Source of the DNA: Erwinia sp. S63
GTDB lineage: Bacteria; Pseudomonadota; Gammaproteobacteria; Enterobacterales; Enterobacteriaceae
Direction of reading: 5' to 3'
Assembly: GCF_016625195.1 (NCBI RefSeq)
Contig: NZ_JACVUP010000006.1
Span: forward strand, 62,001-126,000
DNA length: 64,000 bases
Positions 26,914 through 36,526 of the stretch are shown here, piece after piece (position 1 is the first letter of the stretch; each line of letters begins with the position of its first letter). Both the position numbers and the translations under genes were made by a program. Below the pieces are notes generated by a model that made no database searches, had not been told where the DNA came from, and saw only the letters and a program-made list of their open reading frames with translations.

Positions 26914-29745
26914 TTACTTCTTCTTCAGCATCGGCTTAAGGAAGCGTGCGGTGTGGGATTTTTCACACTCCGCCACGGTTTCTGGCGTGCCTGAAATCAG
27001 GATTTCGCCGCCGCCGCTACCGCCTTCTGGGCCGAGATCGACAATCCAGTCAGCGGTTTTGATCACGTCGAGGTTGTGTTCAATCACCACAATGGTATTG
27101 CCCTGATCGCGCAGCTGATGCAGCACTTCCAGCAATTGCTGGATATCAGCAAAGTGCAGACCCGTGGTTGGCTCATCCAGGATATAGAGCGTCTGCCCGG
27201 TGCCGCGTTTCGACAACTCACGCGCCAGTTTCACACGCTGCGCTTCACCGCCTGACAGCGTGGTTGCAGACTGACCGAGGCGAATGTAGGACAAGCCCAC
27301 ATCGATCAGCGTTTGCAGTTTACGCGCCAGCGCAGGGACGGCATCAAAGAACTCACGCGCTTCTTCGATAGTCATATCCAGCACTTCGTGAATGCCTTTG
27401 CCTTTGTATTTAATCTCCAGCGTTTCGCGGTTATAGCGTTTGCCTTTGCACTGATCGCACGGCACATACACATCCGGCAGGAAGTGCATTTCGACCTTGA
27501 TCACGCCATCTCCCTGGCAGGCTTCGCAACGTCCACCGCGCACGTTAAAGCTGAAGCGTCCTGGATTGTAGCCACGGGAACGTGCTTCAGGTACACCGGC
27601 AAACAGCTCACGCACCGGGGTGAAAATGCCGGTGTAAGTGGCCGGGTTCGAGCGCGGCGTACGGCCGATAGGACTCTGGTCGATGTCGATGACTTTATCG
27701 AAATGCTCCAGACCCGCGATCTCGCGATAGGGCGCCACCTCCGTGGTGGTCGCGCCGTTCAGCTGGCGCTGCGCAATCGGGAACAACGTATCGTTAATCA
27801 GCGTGGATTTACCGGAACCGGATACGCCAGTGATACAGGTAAACAGACCCACCGGAATCGTCAGCGTGACGTCTTTCAGGTTGTTGCCGCGCGCGCCAGT
27901 AAGTTTCAAGACTTTTGCCGGATCGCCTTTTACGCGCTGTTGCGGAATGGCGATTTCGCGCTTGCCGCTCAGGTATTGCCCGGTCAGCGAGGCTTCGTTA
28001 GCCATAATGGCATTCACGTCACCCTCAGCCACCACCTGACCGCCATGCACACCCGCGCCAGGGCCGATATCAATCACGTGGTCAGCGGCACGAATCGCAT
28101 CTTCATCATGTTCGACCACAATCACAGTGTTGCCGAGATCGCGCAGGTGAATCAGCGTACCAAGCAGACGTTCGTTATCGCGCTGATGCAGACCAATCGA
28201 AGGTTCATCCAGCACGTACATCACGCCCACCAGACCCGCACCGATTTGACTCGCCAGACGAATACGCTGTGCTTCACCGCCAGAGAGGGTTTCTGCGGAA
28301 CGCGACATCGACAGATAATTCAAACCAACGTTGACCAGGAAGCTCAGTCGATCGCCGATCTCTTTCAGGATTTTTTCGGCTATCTGTGCGCGCTGTCCGC
28401 TCAGTTTCAGATTGCGGAAGAAGTCAGTGGCATGGCCGATACTCATCTCTGAGATGGTCGGCAGGTTAGTGTTCTCAACAAACACATGGCGCGCTTCGCG
28501 ACGCAGGCGTGTACCTTCGCAGCTGGTGCAGGAGCGGTTGCTGATAAATTTCGCCAGCTCTTCGCGCACCGCATTGGATTCCGTCTCTTTATAACGGCGT
28601 TCCATGTTATGCAGCACACCTTCAAACGGATGGCGACGCACCGAAGTGTCACCACGATCGTTGATGTATTTGAATTCGATATTCTCTTTGCCGGAACCGT
28701 ATAGAATCACTTCACGCGCTTTGTCGCTCAGGCTGTTAAACGGCGCTTCGACATCGAAATCCAGATGCTCTGCCAGCGAGCGCAGCATCTGGAAGTAATA
28801 GAAGTTGCGGCGATCCCAGCCACGAATTGCACCGCCAGCCAGTGACAGTTCAGGGTTTTGCACCACGCGATCGGGATCGAAATACTGCTGCACGCCCAGA
28901 CCATCACAAGTTGGGCAGGCACCAGCCGGGTTGTTGAACGAGAACAGGCGCGGTTCCAGTTCACTCATGCTGTAGCCACAAATCGGGCAGGCAAAGTTAG
29001 CCGAGAACAGCAGCTCTTCGGCATCGCTGTCATCCATGTCGGCGACGATGGCGGTGCCACCACTCAGTGCCAACGTGGTTTCAAAGGATTCGGCTAAGCG
29101 CGTTGCCAGGTCATCGCGCACGCGGAAGCGGTCCACCACGACTTCGATGGTGTGTTTTTTCTGCAGTTCCAGCTTTGGCGGATCGGACAGATCGCAAACT
29201 TCGCCATCAATACGGGCGCGGATGTAGCCTTGAGCCGCGAGGTTTTCCAGCGTTTTGGTGTGCTCGCCTTTGCGATCTTTCACCACGGGTGCCAGCAGCA
29301 TCAGACGACGGCCTTCTTCCTGCGCCATCACCTGATCCACCATCTGGCTGACGGTCTGTGCTGCCAGCGGAACATCGTGATCCGGGCAGCGCGGCTCACC
29401 CACACGGGCAAACAGCAGACGCAGATAGTCATGGATTTCGGTAATGGTCCCGACTGTAGAACGCGGGTTATGCGATGTAGATTTCTGCTCAATAGAGATA
29501 GCGGGCGAGAGACCTTCAATATGGTCGACGTCCGGTTTCTCCATTAATGAAAGAAACTGGCGCGCATAGGCCGAGAGCGATTCAACATAGCGACGCTGAC
29601 CTTCGGCATACAACGTATCAAACGCCAGCGAAGACTTACCGGAACCCGACAGACCGGTGACCACAATCAGCTTATCGCGAGGGATGATCAGGTTGATATT
29701 CTTCAAATTATGGGTGCGAGCACCGCGGACTTCGATCTTATCCAT
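26914..29745 (-). CDS. uvrA: Excinuclease ABC subunit UvrA
   Basis: A 943-residue (940 in E. coli) ABC-type damage sensor of nucleotide excision repair. It has two ATPase modules, Walker [10 protein letters not shown] near residue 31 and GVSGSGKST in the second half, each with an LSGGEAQR signature. The zinc modules [14 protein letters not shown]...CPTCDGLG and CEACQGDGV...CDQCKGK are intact. It works with UvrB on damaged DNA. Divergent from ssb with a shared LexA box, as in E. coli. Confidence 0.98.
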   Translation of the reverse strand: MDKIEVRGARTHNLKNINLIIPRDKLIVVTGLSGSGKSSLAFDTLYAEGQRRYVESLSAYARQFLSLMEKPDVDHIEGLSPAISIEQKSTSHNPRSTVGTITEIHDYLRLLFARVGEPRCPDHDVPLAAQTVSQMVDQVMAQEEGRRLMLLAPVVKDRKGEHTKTLENLAAQGYIRARIDGEVCDLSDPPKLELQKKHTIEVVVDRFRVRDDLATRLAESFETTLALSGGTAIVADMDDSDAEELLFSANFACPICGYSMSELEPRLFSFNNPAGACPTCDGLGVQQYFDPDRVVQNPELSLAGGAIRGWDRRNFYYFQMLRSLAEHLDFDVEAPFNSLSDKAREVILYGSGKENIEFKYINDRGDTSVRRHPFEGVLHNMERRYKETESNAVREELAKFISNRSCTSCEGTRLRREARHVFVENTNLPTISEMSIGHATDFFRNLKLSGQRAQIAEKILKEIGDRLSFLVNVGLNYLSMSRSAETLSGGEAQRIRLASQIGAGLVGVMYVLDEPSIGLHQRDNERLLGTLIHLRDLGNTVIVVEHDEDAIRAADHVIDIGPGAGVHGGQVVAEGDVNAIMANEASLTGQYLSGKREIAIPQQRVKGDPAKVLKLTGARGNNLKDVTLTIPVGLFTCITGVSGSGKSTLINDTLFPIAQRQLNGATTTEVAPYREIAGLEHFDKVIDIDQSPIGRTPRSNPATYTGIFTPVRELFAGVPEARSRGYNPGRFSFNVRGGRCEACQGDGVIKVEMHFLPDVYVPCDQCKGKRYNRETLEIKYKGKGIHEVLDMTIEEAREFFDAVPALARKLQTLIDVGLSYIRLGQSATTLSGGEAQRVKLARELSKRGTGQTLYILDEPTTGLHFADIQQLLEVLHQLRDQGNTIVVIEHNLDVIKTADWIVDLGPEGGSGGGEILISGTPETVAECEKSHTARFLKPMLKKK

Positions 29746-29828
29746 TCACCTTTCCCGGATTGAACAACACTCGCCATGCTTTGCCAGCATGACCAGCAGA
29801 AACGCGTTAGTATGGCACAAAAAATAAA

Positions 29829-29844
29829 CTGAATAAATATCCAG
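29829..29844. promoter_or_regulatory. LexA box in the uvrA-ssb intergenic region
   Basis: CTGAATAAATATCCAG has the CTG-N10-CAG frame and AT-rich core. It lies 84 bases before uvrA and 124 before ssb, the position of the shared SOS box in E. coli. Confidence 0.8.
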
Positions 29845-29967
29845 TGTTTTTGCTATTCTGTGTGCCAAATAAAAATTGCGAGCCTGCTCTGAAGTGGGCA
29901 CCGTCATTGTGACGTGATACAATTTTTGGCTTAGACTTTTAGCATCAACTCATCGGGAGACAGCAAC

Positions 29968-30522
29968 ATGGCCAGTCGTGGCGTAAACAAAGTGATTCTA
30001 GTCGGGAATCTGGGTCAGGATCCGGAAGTGCGCTACATGCCAAATGGTGGCGCGGTAGCCAACATTACGCTGGCCACGTCGGAAAGCTGGCGCGACAAGC
30101 AAACCGGTGAAAACAAAGAGATCACTGAATGGCACCGTGTAGTGCTGTTCGGCAAACTGGCTGAAGTGGCGGGTGAATACCTGCGTAAAGGCTCTCAGGT
30201 TTACATTGAAGGCCAGCTGCGTACCCGTAAATGGCAGGATCAGAGCGGCCAGGAAAAATACACCACTGAAGTGGTGGTGAACGTTGGCGGCACCATGCAG
30301 ATGCTGGGTGGACGTCAGCAGGGCGCGAACGCAGGCGGCGCACCGATGGGCGGCCAGGGCGGCGGCAATAACAACGGTTGGGGCCAGCCACAGCAACCTC
30401 AGCAGCAGCCTCAGGGCGGCGGCAACCAGTTCAGCGGCGGCGCACAGCAGCGTCCGCAGCAGCAGAGCGCCCCGGCGAACAACGAACCGCCAATGGATTT
30501 TGACGACGACATCCCGTTCTGA
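29968..30522 (+). CDS. ssb: Single-stranded DNA-binding protein
   Basis: A 184-residue SSB: OB fold about 1-112 ([20 protein letters not shown] start), a Gly/Gln/Pro-rich disordered linker, and the acidic interaction tip MDFDDDIPF that recruits RecQ, PriA, Exo I and others. It coats ssDNA in replication and repair. In E. coli the next gene is yjcB; here about 10 kb of extra DNA begins, starting with a RecQ-type helicase fusion. Since SSB tails bind RecQ, this neighbourhood is suggestive. Confidence 0.98.
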   Translation: MASRGVNKVILVGNLGQDPEVRYMPNGGAVANITLATSESWRDKQTGENKEITEWHRVVLFGKLAEVAGEYLRKGSQVYIEGQLRTRKWQDQSGQEKYTTEVVVNVGGTMQMLGGRQQGANAGGAPMGGQGGGNNNGWGQPQQPQQQPQGGGNQFSGGAQQRPQQQSAPANNEPPMDFDDDIPF

Positions 30523-30550
30523 GTCAACGCTCACGCATAACTACTCGCTA

Positions 30551-30575
30551 AGGCCTCGTTTTACGGGGCTTTTTT
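30551..30575 (+). terminator. Terminator after ssb
   Basis: GCCTCG-TTTTA-CGGGGC forms a 6-bp stem (one G-U pair) followed by a run of T's, about 30 bases after the ssb stop. Confidence 0.8.
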
Positions 30576-30636
30576 GTATCTGGCTCTCGGGTTTCTCAAT
30601 CAAAAGAAGGGACGCATTTCCCATCAAGGAGTGATA

Positions 30637-32733
30637 ATGAAACAGCATCAGGCAGAAGTGTTATTAAAAACCGCACTGGCGGATGAGCAGGCTCAGTTTC
30701 GTCGTGGGCAGTGGGAAGCGATTGATGCTTTGGTCAATCATCGACAGAAATTATTGGTGGTGCAGCGCACTGGTTGGGGTAAAAGCTCCGTCTATTTTAT
30801 CAGCGCCAAAATTTTTCGCGATCGCGGTATGGGCCCGACCATCATTGTTTCACCGCTACTGGCGCTGATGCGTAACCAAATTGAGTCGGCTCGTCGACTG
30901 GGTATTGTTGCTGAAACCCTCAATTCTTCGAACAGCAGTGACTGGTCTTCAGTGACACAACGGGTGCTGGACAATCAGGTCGATTGTTTACTCATCTCTC
31001 CAGAACGTCTCGCCAATGATCAATTCATCGAAACCGTACTGCAGCCGATTGCTAACCGCATCGCGCTCATGGTGATTGACGAGGCGCACTGTATCTCTGA
31101 TTGGGGGCACGATTTCCGCCCCGATTATCGCCGTATCGTCAGCATCTTGCGTCAACTACCGGCGAATACGCCAGTGCTTGGTACCACCGCTACCGCCAAT
31201 AATCGTGTCGTTGCAGATATACAGCAACAGATGGGCGACATCGTGATTCAACGCGGTGAGCTGATTCGTAAAAGTCTGGCGCTACAAACGCTTATTTTGC
31301 CGAATCAAGCCTCTCGTCTTGCCTGGCTGGCGCAGGTCATTCCCTCTCTTCCGGGAACCGGTATCGTCTATACGCTCACCGTGCGGGATGCCGAGCAGGT
31401 CGCGGCCTGGTTATGCACGCAGCACATTGATGCGCGCGCCTATCATGGCAGCGTTGAGGCCGCCGGTTTCGACAGCAGCAACGACTATCGTCAACACCTT
31501 GAGACCTTGCTGCTAACTAACCAATTGAAAGTTTTGGTGGCGACCACCGCACTGGGAATGGGATATGACAAACCTGATTTGAGCTTCGTGCTGCACTATC
31601 AGGCACCCGCTTCCATTGTTGCTTACTACCAACAGGTAGGGCGTGCGGGACGTGGCATCGACCATGCGGTTGGCGTGTTAATGTCAGGCGGTGAAGATCG
31701 TGATATTCATCAGTTCTTCCGGCAGTCTGCGTTTCCAGCAGAAACTCAGGTATATGATATTTTGCAGGTGCTGGAGGAGAGTGATGGATTGTCGATTCGT
31801 GATATCGAACAGCAGACCAATCTGCGGCAGGGGCAAATTGAAAAAGTGCTGAAATTGCTCAGCGTTGAGAATCCTGCTCCGGTGATTAAGGTTAAATCCC
31901 AATGGCGGAGAACGCCGGTCTCTTATCAGTTGAATCGCGAACGTATTGGGCATCTGACGCAACAGCGCGAGCAAGAGTGGCAGGAGGTGCAGCGTTATAT
32001 CTCACAGCGCGGTTGCCTGATGACGTTTCTGCGATTATCGCTGGATGATGCCGACCCCGTATCCTGTGGCAAGTGTGCATGCTGTCTCGGTCGACCTTTG
32101 ATTGACCCGCAGGTGGATGCGACACTGGCTCATCAGGCAGCGACTTTTCTACAGCGCGCCGAAACGGTGATTTCGCCCAAAATTCAGGTGGCTGCTCAGG
32201 CATTTGAAGAATACGGTTTTCGCGGCAATTTACCCGCCACTCTGCGCGCGCAGGAAGGTCGGGTACTTTCGCGCTGGGGAGATGCTGGGTGGGGATCTCG
32301 CGTGGTGGCCGAGAAAGCAGCCGGTCATTTCAGTGATGACCTGGTTGCTGCCATAGCGGAAATGATTGAACAGCGCTGGCAGCCAGCACCCGCGCCACAG
32401 TGGGTTTGCTGCGTACCGTCGTTGCGTCAGCCTCAATTGGTAGCGGATTTTGCCCGCCGATTGGCACAGCGACTCGGCTTACCCTTTGTCGATGCACTGC
32501 AGAAAGTGAAAGATAACCCTCGGCAGCGTCTGCAAAATAATCGCTTCCATCAATGTCGTAATCTGGATGGCGCATTTGCCACCAGCGCTAATCTGCCCGC
32601 CACTGGCGTGTTACTGGTAGACGATATTGTCGATTCAGGCTGGACGATGGCAGTGACTGCAGCCCTGCTTCAGCAAGCGGGAAGCGGCATTGTCTATCCA
32701 TTGGCGCTGGCAACCTCAACGGTGAAAGAGTGA
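30637..32733 (+). CDS. RecQ-type DNA helicase fused to a ComFC-like phosphoribosyltransferase domain
   Basis: 698 residues from an ATG preceded by AAGGAG. The RecQ helicase core covers about 20-345. Walker A is QRTGWGKS (43-50), unusual for RecQ (TGGGKS). DEAH (148-151) is followed by the RecQ aromatic loop CISDWGHDFRPDY, with TTATA (183-187), ALGMGYDKPD (305-314) and QQVGRAGR (332-339) further on. Cys460/477/480/483 reproduce the spacing of the zinc cysteines of E. coli RecQ. Instead of winged-helix/HRDC domains, the last ~120 residues form a PRTase domain like ComFC: RNLDGAF and the loop VLLVDDIVDSGWT (658-670). It is coupled to a DprA-like gene (TGATG). Helicase activity is likely; the PRTase role is unknown. 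Confidence 0.85.
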   Translation: MKQHQAEVLLKTALADEQAQFRRGQWEAIDALVNHRQKLLVVQRTGWGKSSVYFISAKIFRDRGMGPTIIVSPLLALMRNQIESARRLGIVAETLNSSNSSDWSSVTQRVLDNQVDCLLISPERLANDQFIETVLQPIANRIALMVIDEAHCISDWGHDFRPDYRRIVSILRQLPANTPVLGTTATANNRVVADIQQQMGDIVIQRGELIRKSLALQTLILPNQASRLAWLAQVIPSLPGTGIVYTLTVRDAEQVAAWLCTQHIDARAYHGSVEAAGFDSSNDYRQHLETLLLTNQLKVLVATTALGMGYDKPDLSFVLHYQAPASIVAYYQQVGRAGRGIDHAVGVLMSGGEDRDIHQFFRQSAFPAETQVYDILQVLEESDGLSIRDIEQQTNLRQGQIEKVLKLLSVENPAPVIKVKSQWRRTPVSYQLNRERIGHLTQQREQEWQEVQRYISQRGCLMTFLRLSLDDADPVSCGKCACCLGRPLIDPQVDATLAHQAATFLQRAETVISPKIQVAAQAFEEYGFRGNLPATLRAQEGRVLSRWGDAGWGSRVVAEKAAGHFSDDLVAAIAEMIEQRWQPAPAPQWVCCVPSLRQPQLVADFARRLAQRLGLPFVDALQKVKDNPRQRLQNNRFHQCRNLDGAFATSANLPATGVLLVDDIVDSGWTMAVTAALLQQAGSGIVYPLALATSTVKE

Positions 32734-33962
32734 TGAATTTATCTCCTGTTGCACAGGCAACGCTTTTGTTAACCAGCGACTTCTCGCGCCAGAGTGAGGA
32801 TGAGGTGAAGCCGCTAGGTAATGCTGAATGGGGGCGATTCGCCCTGTGGCTGAAACAACAATCTGCGACACCCGCCGATCTGCTCAGCTCTGGTGCTGAT
32901 GTCATGCTAGCCGCCTGGGTTGATTCTCATATCACGCGCGAGCGCATTGAAACGCTACTGAGTCGTGGACATAGCCTGGCGATAGCGATTGAACGCTGGC
33001 AGCGTGCGGGGTTGTGGGTGTTGACACGTTCTGACGCTGAATATCCAAGGCTGCTAAAGCAACAGCTGCGCACTGACGCGCCGCCAGTGCTGTTCGGCTG
33101 TGGTGATATCACTCTGTTAAATCATCCAGGCCTTGCGGTGGTTGGGTCAAGAAATGCCAGCGAGCGGGATTTAACGTTCAGTCGTCAGGTTGCGGCAAGA
33201 ATTGCCTCTGCGAATATAAATCTGATTTCGGGTGGTGCACGAGGCATTGATGAAGCCGCGATGCTGGGCGCTTTGCAACACAACGGAGCCGTCATTGGTG
33301 TCCTCAGTGATAGTCTGCTCACCGCTGCGACCAGCGCCAAATGGCGTAAAGGGCTAATGGCAGGAAAGTTATTGCTGCTTTCGCCTTTCTATCCGGAAGC
33401 AGGCTTTACTGTGGGTCACGCGATGGCGCGCAATCGATATGTTTATTGCCTGGCGAAGAGTGCGTTGGTCGTACACGCGTGTCACAAGGGCGGTACGCTG
33501 GCCGGTGCGGAAGAGAATCTGCGCAAGAAATGGGTACCGTTGTGGGTTAAGCCGACCGACGATGTACAGGCCAGCAACGCCCAACTGGTGACACAGGGTG
33601 GGCAATGGTGCGCTGCTCACCCCGATGACATTGATGTTGCGCAATGGATGACGACTCACCGTCATCAGCCTTACCAGCAGGATGATCTATTGAGCGGCGC
33701 ATGGCACACGATGTCTGACAAAATCGCGGCTGCTAATGTGGCTCAGGAACCAGAAGGAATCTGGCAGCCATCCGATTTTTACCTGATTTTTCAGGCGCAA
33801 TTGCCTGCACTGGCCGCCTATCCGGTCACGATTGAAGATCTGGGCTTGCGAACCGGTCTGCATCAGATTCAGCTGACTGAATGGTTGCAGCGTGCGGTGC
33901 ATGAGGGGCTGATTGAACAGCTGGCAGGATCAAACCGTTATCAATGGAAGCGTAAAATCTAG
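32733..33962 (+). CDS. DprA/Smf-like DNA-processing protein, partner of the helicase-PRTase
   Basis: 409 residues. The central Rossmann-like DprA fold shows VVGSRNAS (136-143), SGGARGID (166-173), FTVGHAMARNRYVYCLAKSALVV (225-247) and KGGTLAGAEENL (252-263), equivalent to the ssDNA-binding surface of DprA. An N-terminal helical region (about 20-110) and a C-terminal winged-helix-like end (about 345-405) flank it. DprA protects incoming ssDNA and loads RecA in transformation. The start ATG overlaps the helicase stop by one base, so the two are made together. The ordinary chromosomal dprA lies elsewhere in enterobacteria, so this is a divergent paralogue dedicated to the pair. Confidence 0.82.
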   Translation: MNLSPVAQATLLLTSDFSRQSEDEVKPLGNAEWGRFALWLKQQSATPADLLSSGADVMLAAWVDSHITRERIETLLSRGHSLAIAIERWQRAGLWVLTRSDAEYPRLLKQQLRTDAPPVLFGCGDITLLNHPGLAVVGSRNASERDLTFSRQVAARIASANINLISGGARGIDEAAMLGALQHNGAVIGVLSDSLLTAATSAKWRKGLMAGKLLLLSPFYPEAGFTVGHAMARNRYVYCLAKSALVVHACHKGGTLAGAEENLRKKWVPLWVKPTDDVQASNAQLVTQGGQWCAAHPDDIDVAQWMTTHRHQPYQQDDLLSGAWHTMSDKIAAANVAQEPEGIWQPSDFYLIFQAQLPALAAYPVTIEDLGLRTGLHQIQLTEWLQRAVHEGLIEQLAGSNRYQWKRKI

Positions 33963-34017
33963 CTGCTGAATGCCTCCCATATTGGAAGCCGGACAATTCT
34001 GCCCGGCAAAGTGACTG

Positions 34018-34545
34018 CTAATGCGGTCGCCACTCCCGCAAAATCACCTCAGTATCACGCACTAACACCGGGTTGCCCGGGAGAATCAAATCCGCCCAGA
34101 TTTCATTGTGCTGATTGATTTGCTGTTGTGCGGAAACGTAAGTCCGGTCAGCTGTGGTATGCGCATCGGCGGCAACGGTGATGTGATAACCCAGGCTGGC
34201 ACCCACCTTGATGGTGGTATCCACGCAATAATCGGTCGCGCAGCCGCAAATCACAAAGCTTTCAATGCCATGCTGATCAAGCTGAGCCGCCAGGTCGGTT
34301 TGCCAGAAGCTGTCGCAGGCGGTCTTATTAACGTAGATCGCATTGGCAGGCTGTTCCAATTCCGGCACAATCTGCCAGCCTTCGCTATTCACTTCCAGGC
34401 CTGGCCCAACGTGCTGGATAAAAATCACCTGATCGGCCGCTGCCGTGAGTTGATTGATGCGCTGACAACGACCGTCACGATCAAAACGTGGCGTAGCCAG
34501 CACGCCGTTTTGCATATCCACTACCACTACAACCCGATTATCCAT
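34018..34545 (-). CDS. Isochorismatase-family cysteine hydrolase
   Basis: A 175-residue hydrolase with the family triad visible as Asp10 (VVDMQNG), Lys74 (NKTACDSF) and Cys107 (GCATDYCVD). Start ATG 34545 has a very strong SD (GGAGG). Family members cleave isochorismate, nicotinamide, ureides or similar amides. The substrate cannot be deduced. It is divergent from an AraC regulator 125 bases away, which may control it. It lies inside the ssb-yjcB insertion. Confidence 0.85.
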   Translation of the reverse strand: MDNRVVVVVDMQNGVLATPRFDRDGRCQRINQLTAAADQVIFIQHVGPGLEVNSEGWQIVPELEQPANAIYVNKTACDSFWQTDLAAQLDQHGIESFVICGCATDYCVDTTIKVGASLGYHITVAADAHTTADRTYVSAQQQINQHNEIWADLILPGNPVLVRDTEVILREWRPH

Positions 34546-34669
34546 CACCGCCTCCTTTATAGACTGGATGACAGTATCGCGATTGTTACGCATGCAGGTA
34601 AAGCAATTCTGCTTTGCATTTCAGCCCGCCGCCGCGCATGCTAATTAACCTGTTTTTAGGAGGTGTGAC

Positions 34670-35500
34670 GTGAAAGTGGTTCCGGAAATTTTTCCTGATA
34701 AGTGCGATCAAGCGCAGTTTCAGCATTTCGCTGAACTGCCCGGTATTGAGCTGTATCAGGCGCACATCTCGCGTTACGCCTTTGAACCGCATACTCATGA
34801 AGCCTTCGGCATCGGCACCATTGAATCCGGGGCGCAGCGATTTCGCTATCGCGGCACGCATTACACGGCCCCACAGCATTCTCTGGTGATGATGAATCCT
34901 GATGAATTGCACACCGGAGAATCGGCTTGTGATGAGGGCTGGCGTTATCGCATGATCTACATTGATCCGCAGGAGATGGATCGCCTGACCGGCGATCGTC
35001 ACTGGTGGTTTAGTGAGGCGCTGCGCACAGATGTCCGCCTGGCACAGCCCTTTTCCCAGCGACTGGCACAGATGTGGCAAGCCACCAGCGCGCTAGAACG
35101 CGAGAGTCTATTGCTGGAACTACTCGAGCTGTTACGCCCGCTGGCGCATCAGGGAAAATCCCGGTTAGAAGAGGGAAGTCACCGCTTTGATGCGGTAAAA
35201 GCCTATCTGCGTGAAAACCTGGCGGAGTCGGTTCGCCTTGATGAGCTGGCCGCCCTGGCGTCATTGTCGCCGTGGCATTTTCTACGCAGTTTCAAACAAC
35301 ACTTCCATGTTACGCCACATCAGATGCTGATGGCCTTTCGCCTGTTCGAAGCCAAGCAACGTTTAGGGATGGGAGAAAGCGCGGCTTCGGTAGCGGCGGC
35401 AGTTGGATTGACCGATCAGGCACACCTCACGCGCGCGTTTGCTCACCGCTATGGCATCACGCCAGGGCGTTATCAAAAGCAAGTTTTCCCCTCACGTTAA
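34670..35500 (+). CDS. AraC-family transcriptional regulator
   Basis: A 276-residue regulator: N-terminal cupin-like sensor with a metal/ligand-type His pair (FEPHTHEAFGIG) and C-terminal double HTH (about 175-275; LDELAALASLSPWHFLRSFK, then VGLTDQAHLTRAFAHRYGITPGRYQ). Start GTG with GGAGG seven bases upstream. It reads toward the following EamA transporter with a 72-base gap. The DMT-efflux partner resembles other AraC/EamA pairs in which the regulator controls the exporter. Ligand unknown. Confidence 0.86.
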   Translation: MKVVPEIFPDKCDQAQFQHFAELPGIELYQAHISRYAFEPHTHEAFGIGTIESGAQRFRYRGTHYTAPQHSLVMMNPDELHTGESACDEGWRYRMIYIDPQEMDRLTGDRHWWFSEALRTDVRLAQPFSQRLAQMWQATSALERESLLLELLELLRPLAHQGKSRLEEGSHRFDAVKAYLRENLAESVRLDELAALASLSPWHFLRSFKQHFHVTPHQMLMAFRLFEAKQRLGMGESAASVAAAVGLTDQAHLTRAFAHRYGITPGRYQKQVFPSR

Positions 35501-35572
35501 CCGCAATCTGCTACAAGCCTTTATTATCCGGTTACGCCACACTGCGGCGGAAAGGTCATAAAGGAAAAGAGA

Positions 35573-36526
35573 ATGTTTGCAGGAATCGTATTTGCACTTG
35601 CCGCAGGACTGATGTGGGGGCTGATTTTTGTCGGCCCACTGTTGATCCCAGACTATCCGGGTACCCTACAATCAGCCGGCCGCTATGTGGCATTCGGTCT
35701 GGTCGTCTTGCCGCTGGCGTGGCTGGATCGCCGCCGTCTTAAACAACTGGCGCGCAAAGATTGGCTGGAAGCGCTGAAATTATCGCTAGTCGGTAATCTG
35801 CTTTATTACGCCTGCCTCGCCAGCGCTATCCAGCGCACCGGTGCGCCGATCTCGACCATGATTATTGGTACGTTACCGGTGGTGATCACCGTGACGGCTA
35901 ACCTCTGTTACGGTCATCTTGAAGGGCGACTTTCCTGGCGTAAACTTTTCCCGGCGCTACTGATTATTGCGGCCGGCCTGGCCTGTGTGAACGCCGCCGA
36001 GATGCAGATGCAGGGGCCGGAATTTGAGTGGTCGCGCTACCTCACAGGATTATTGCTGGCGATATTAGCGGTCGCCTGCTGGACCTGGTATCCGCTGCGA
36101 AATGGCATCTGGTTGCGCGCACACCCGCAGCATAAAGCGGGTAGTTGGGCGACGGCGCAGGGATTGGTGACCTTACCGCTGGCGCTGGTGTTCTATCTAT
36201 TAGTGTGCGGTCAACTTTACTGGCAGCAGCCTGCTTTTGCGCTGCCGTTTGGCCCGCAGCCTACGCGTTTTCTTCTATTAATGCTGGGGATTGGCCTGAT
36301 TTGTTCATGGCTGGGTACGCTCTGCTGGAATGCGGCCAGCCAGCGTGTGCCAACCGTGATCATGGGGCCGCTGATTGTGTTCGAAACGTTAGCCGGTCTG
36401 TTGTGGACCTTCCTCTGGCGACAGAGCTGGCCGCCGTTACTCACCGGCATCGGTATTGGCTGTCTGATCGTGGGTGTGATCTATGCGATGCGTATCAAAC
36501 CGCAGCCGCATGTCAGTGCGGTCTGA
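35573..36526 (+). CDS. EamA/DMT-family transporter
   Basis: A 317-residue protein with ten predicted membrane spans made of two EamA repeats, starting MFAGIVFALAAGLMWGLIFV. Drug/metabolite transporters of this kind mostly export amino acids or metabolites from the cytoplasm. It follows the AraC regulator in the same direction, behind a purine-rich SD, and is probably controlled by it. Substrate not deducible. Confidence 0.87.
   Translation: MFAGIVFALAAGLMWGLIFVGPLLIPDYPGTLQSAGRYVAFGLVVLPLAWLDRRRLKQLARKDWLEALKLSLVGNLLYYACLASAIQRTGAPISTMIIGTLPVVITVTANLCYGHLEGRLSWRKLFPALLIIAAGLACVNAAEMQMQGPEFEWSRYLTGLLLAILAVACWTWYPLRNGIWLRAHPQHKAGSWATAQGLVTLPLALVFYLLVCGQLYWQQPAFALPFGPQPTRFLLLMLGIGLICSWLGTLCWNAASQRVPTVIMGPLIVFETLAGLLWTFLWRQSWPPLLTGIGIGCLIVGVIYAMRIKPQPHVSAV

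Noticed and set aside
27313..28452. 379-codon open frame antisense to uvrA
   Set aside because: It lies wholly inside highly conserved uvrA, has no recognisable family and its composition is that expected opposite a GC-rich gene.
30637..33962. Calling the helicase-PRTase/DprA pair a proven defence system
   Set aside because: Domain content and location are suggestive only; no toxin or nuclease domain is visible and no distribution data are available here.
34018..36526. A biosynthetic cluster from isochorismatase, AraC and EamA genes
   Set aside because: No siderophore or secondary-metabolite synthase accompanies them; they may be unrelated neighbours.
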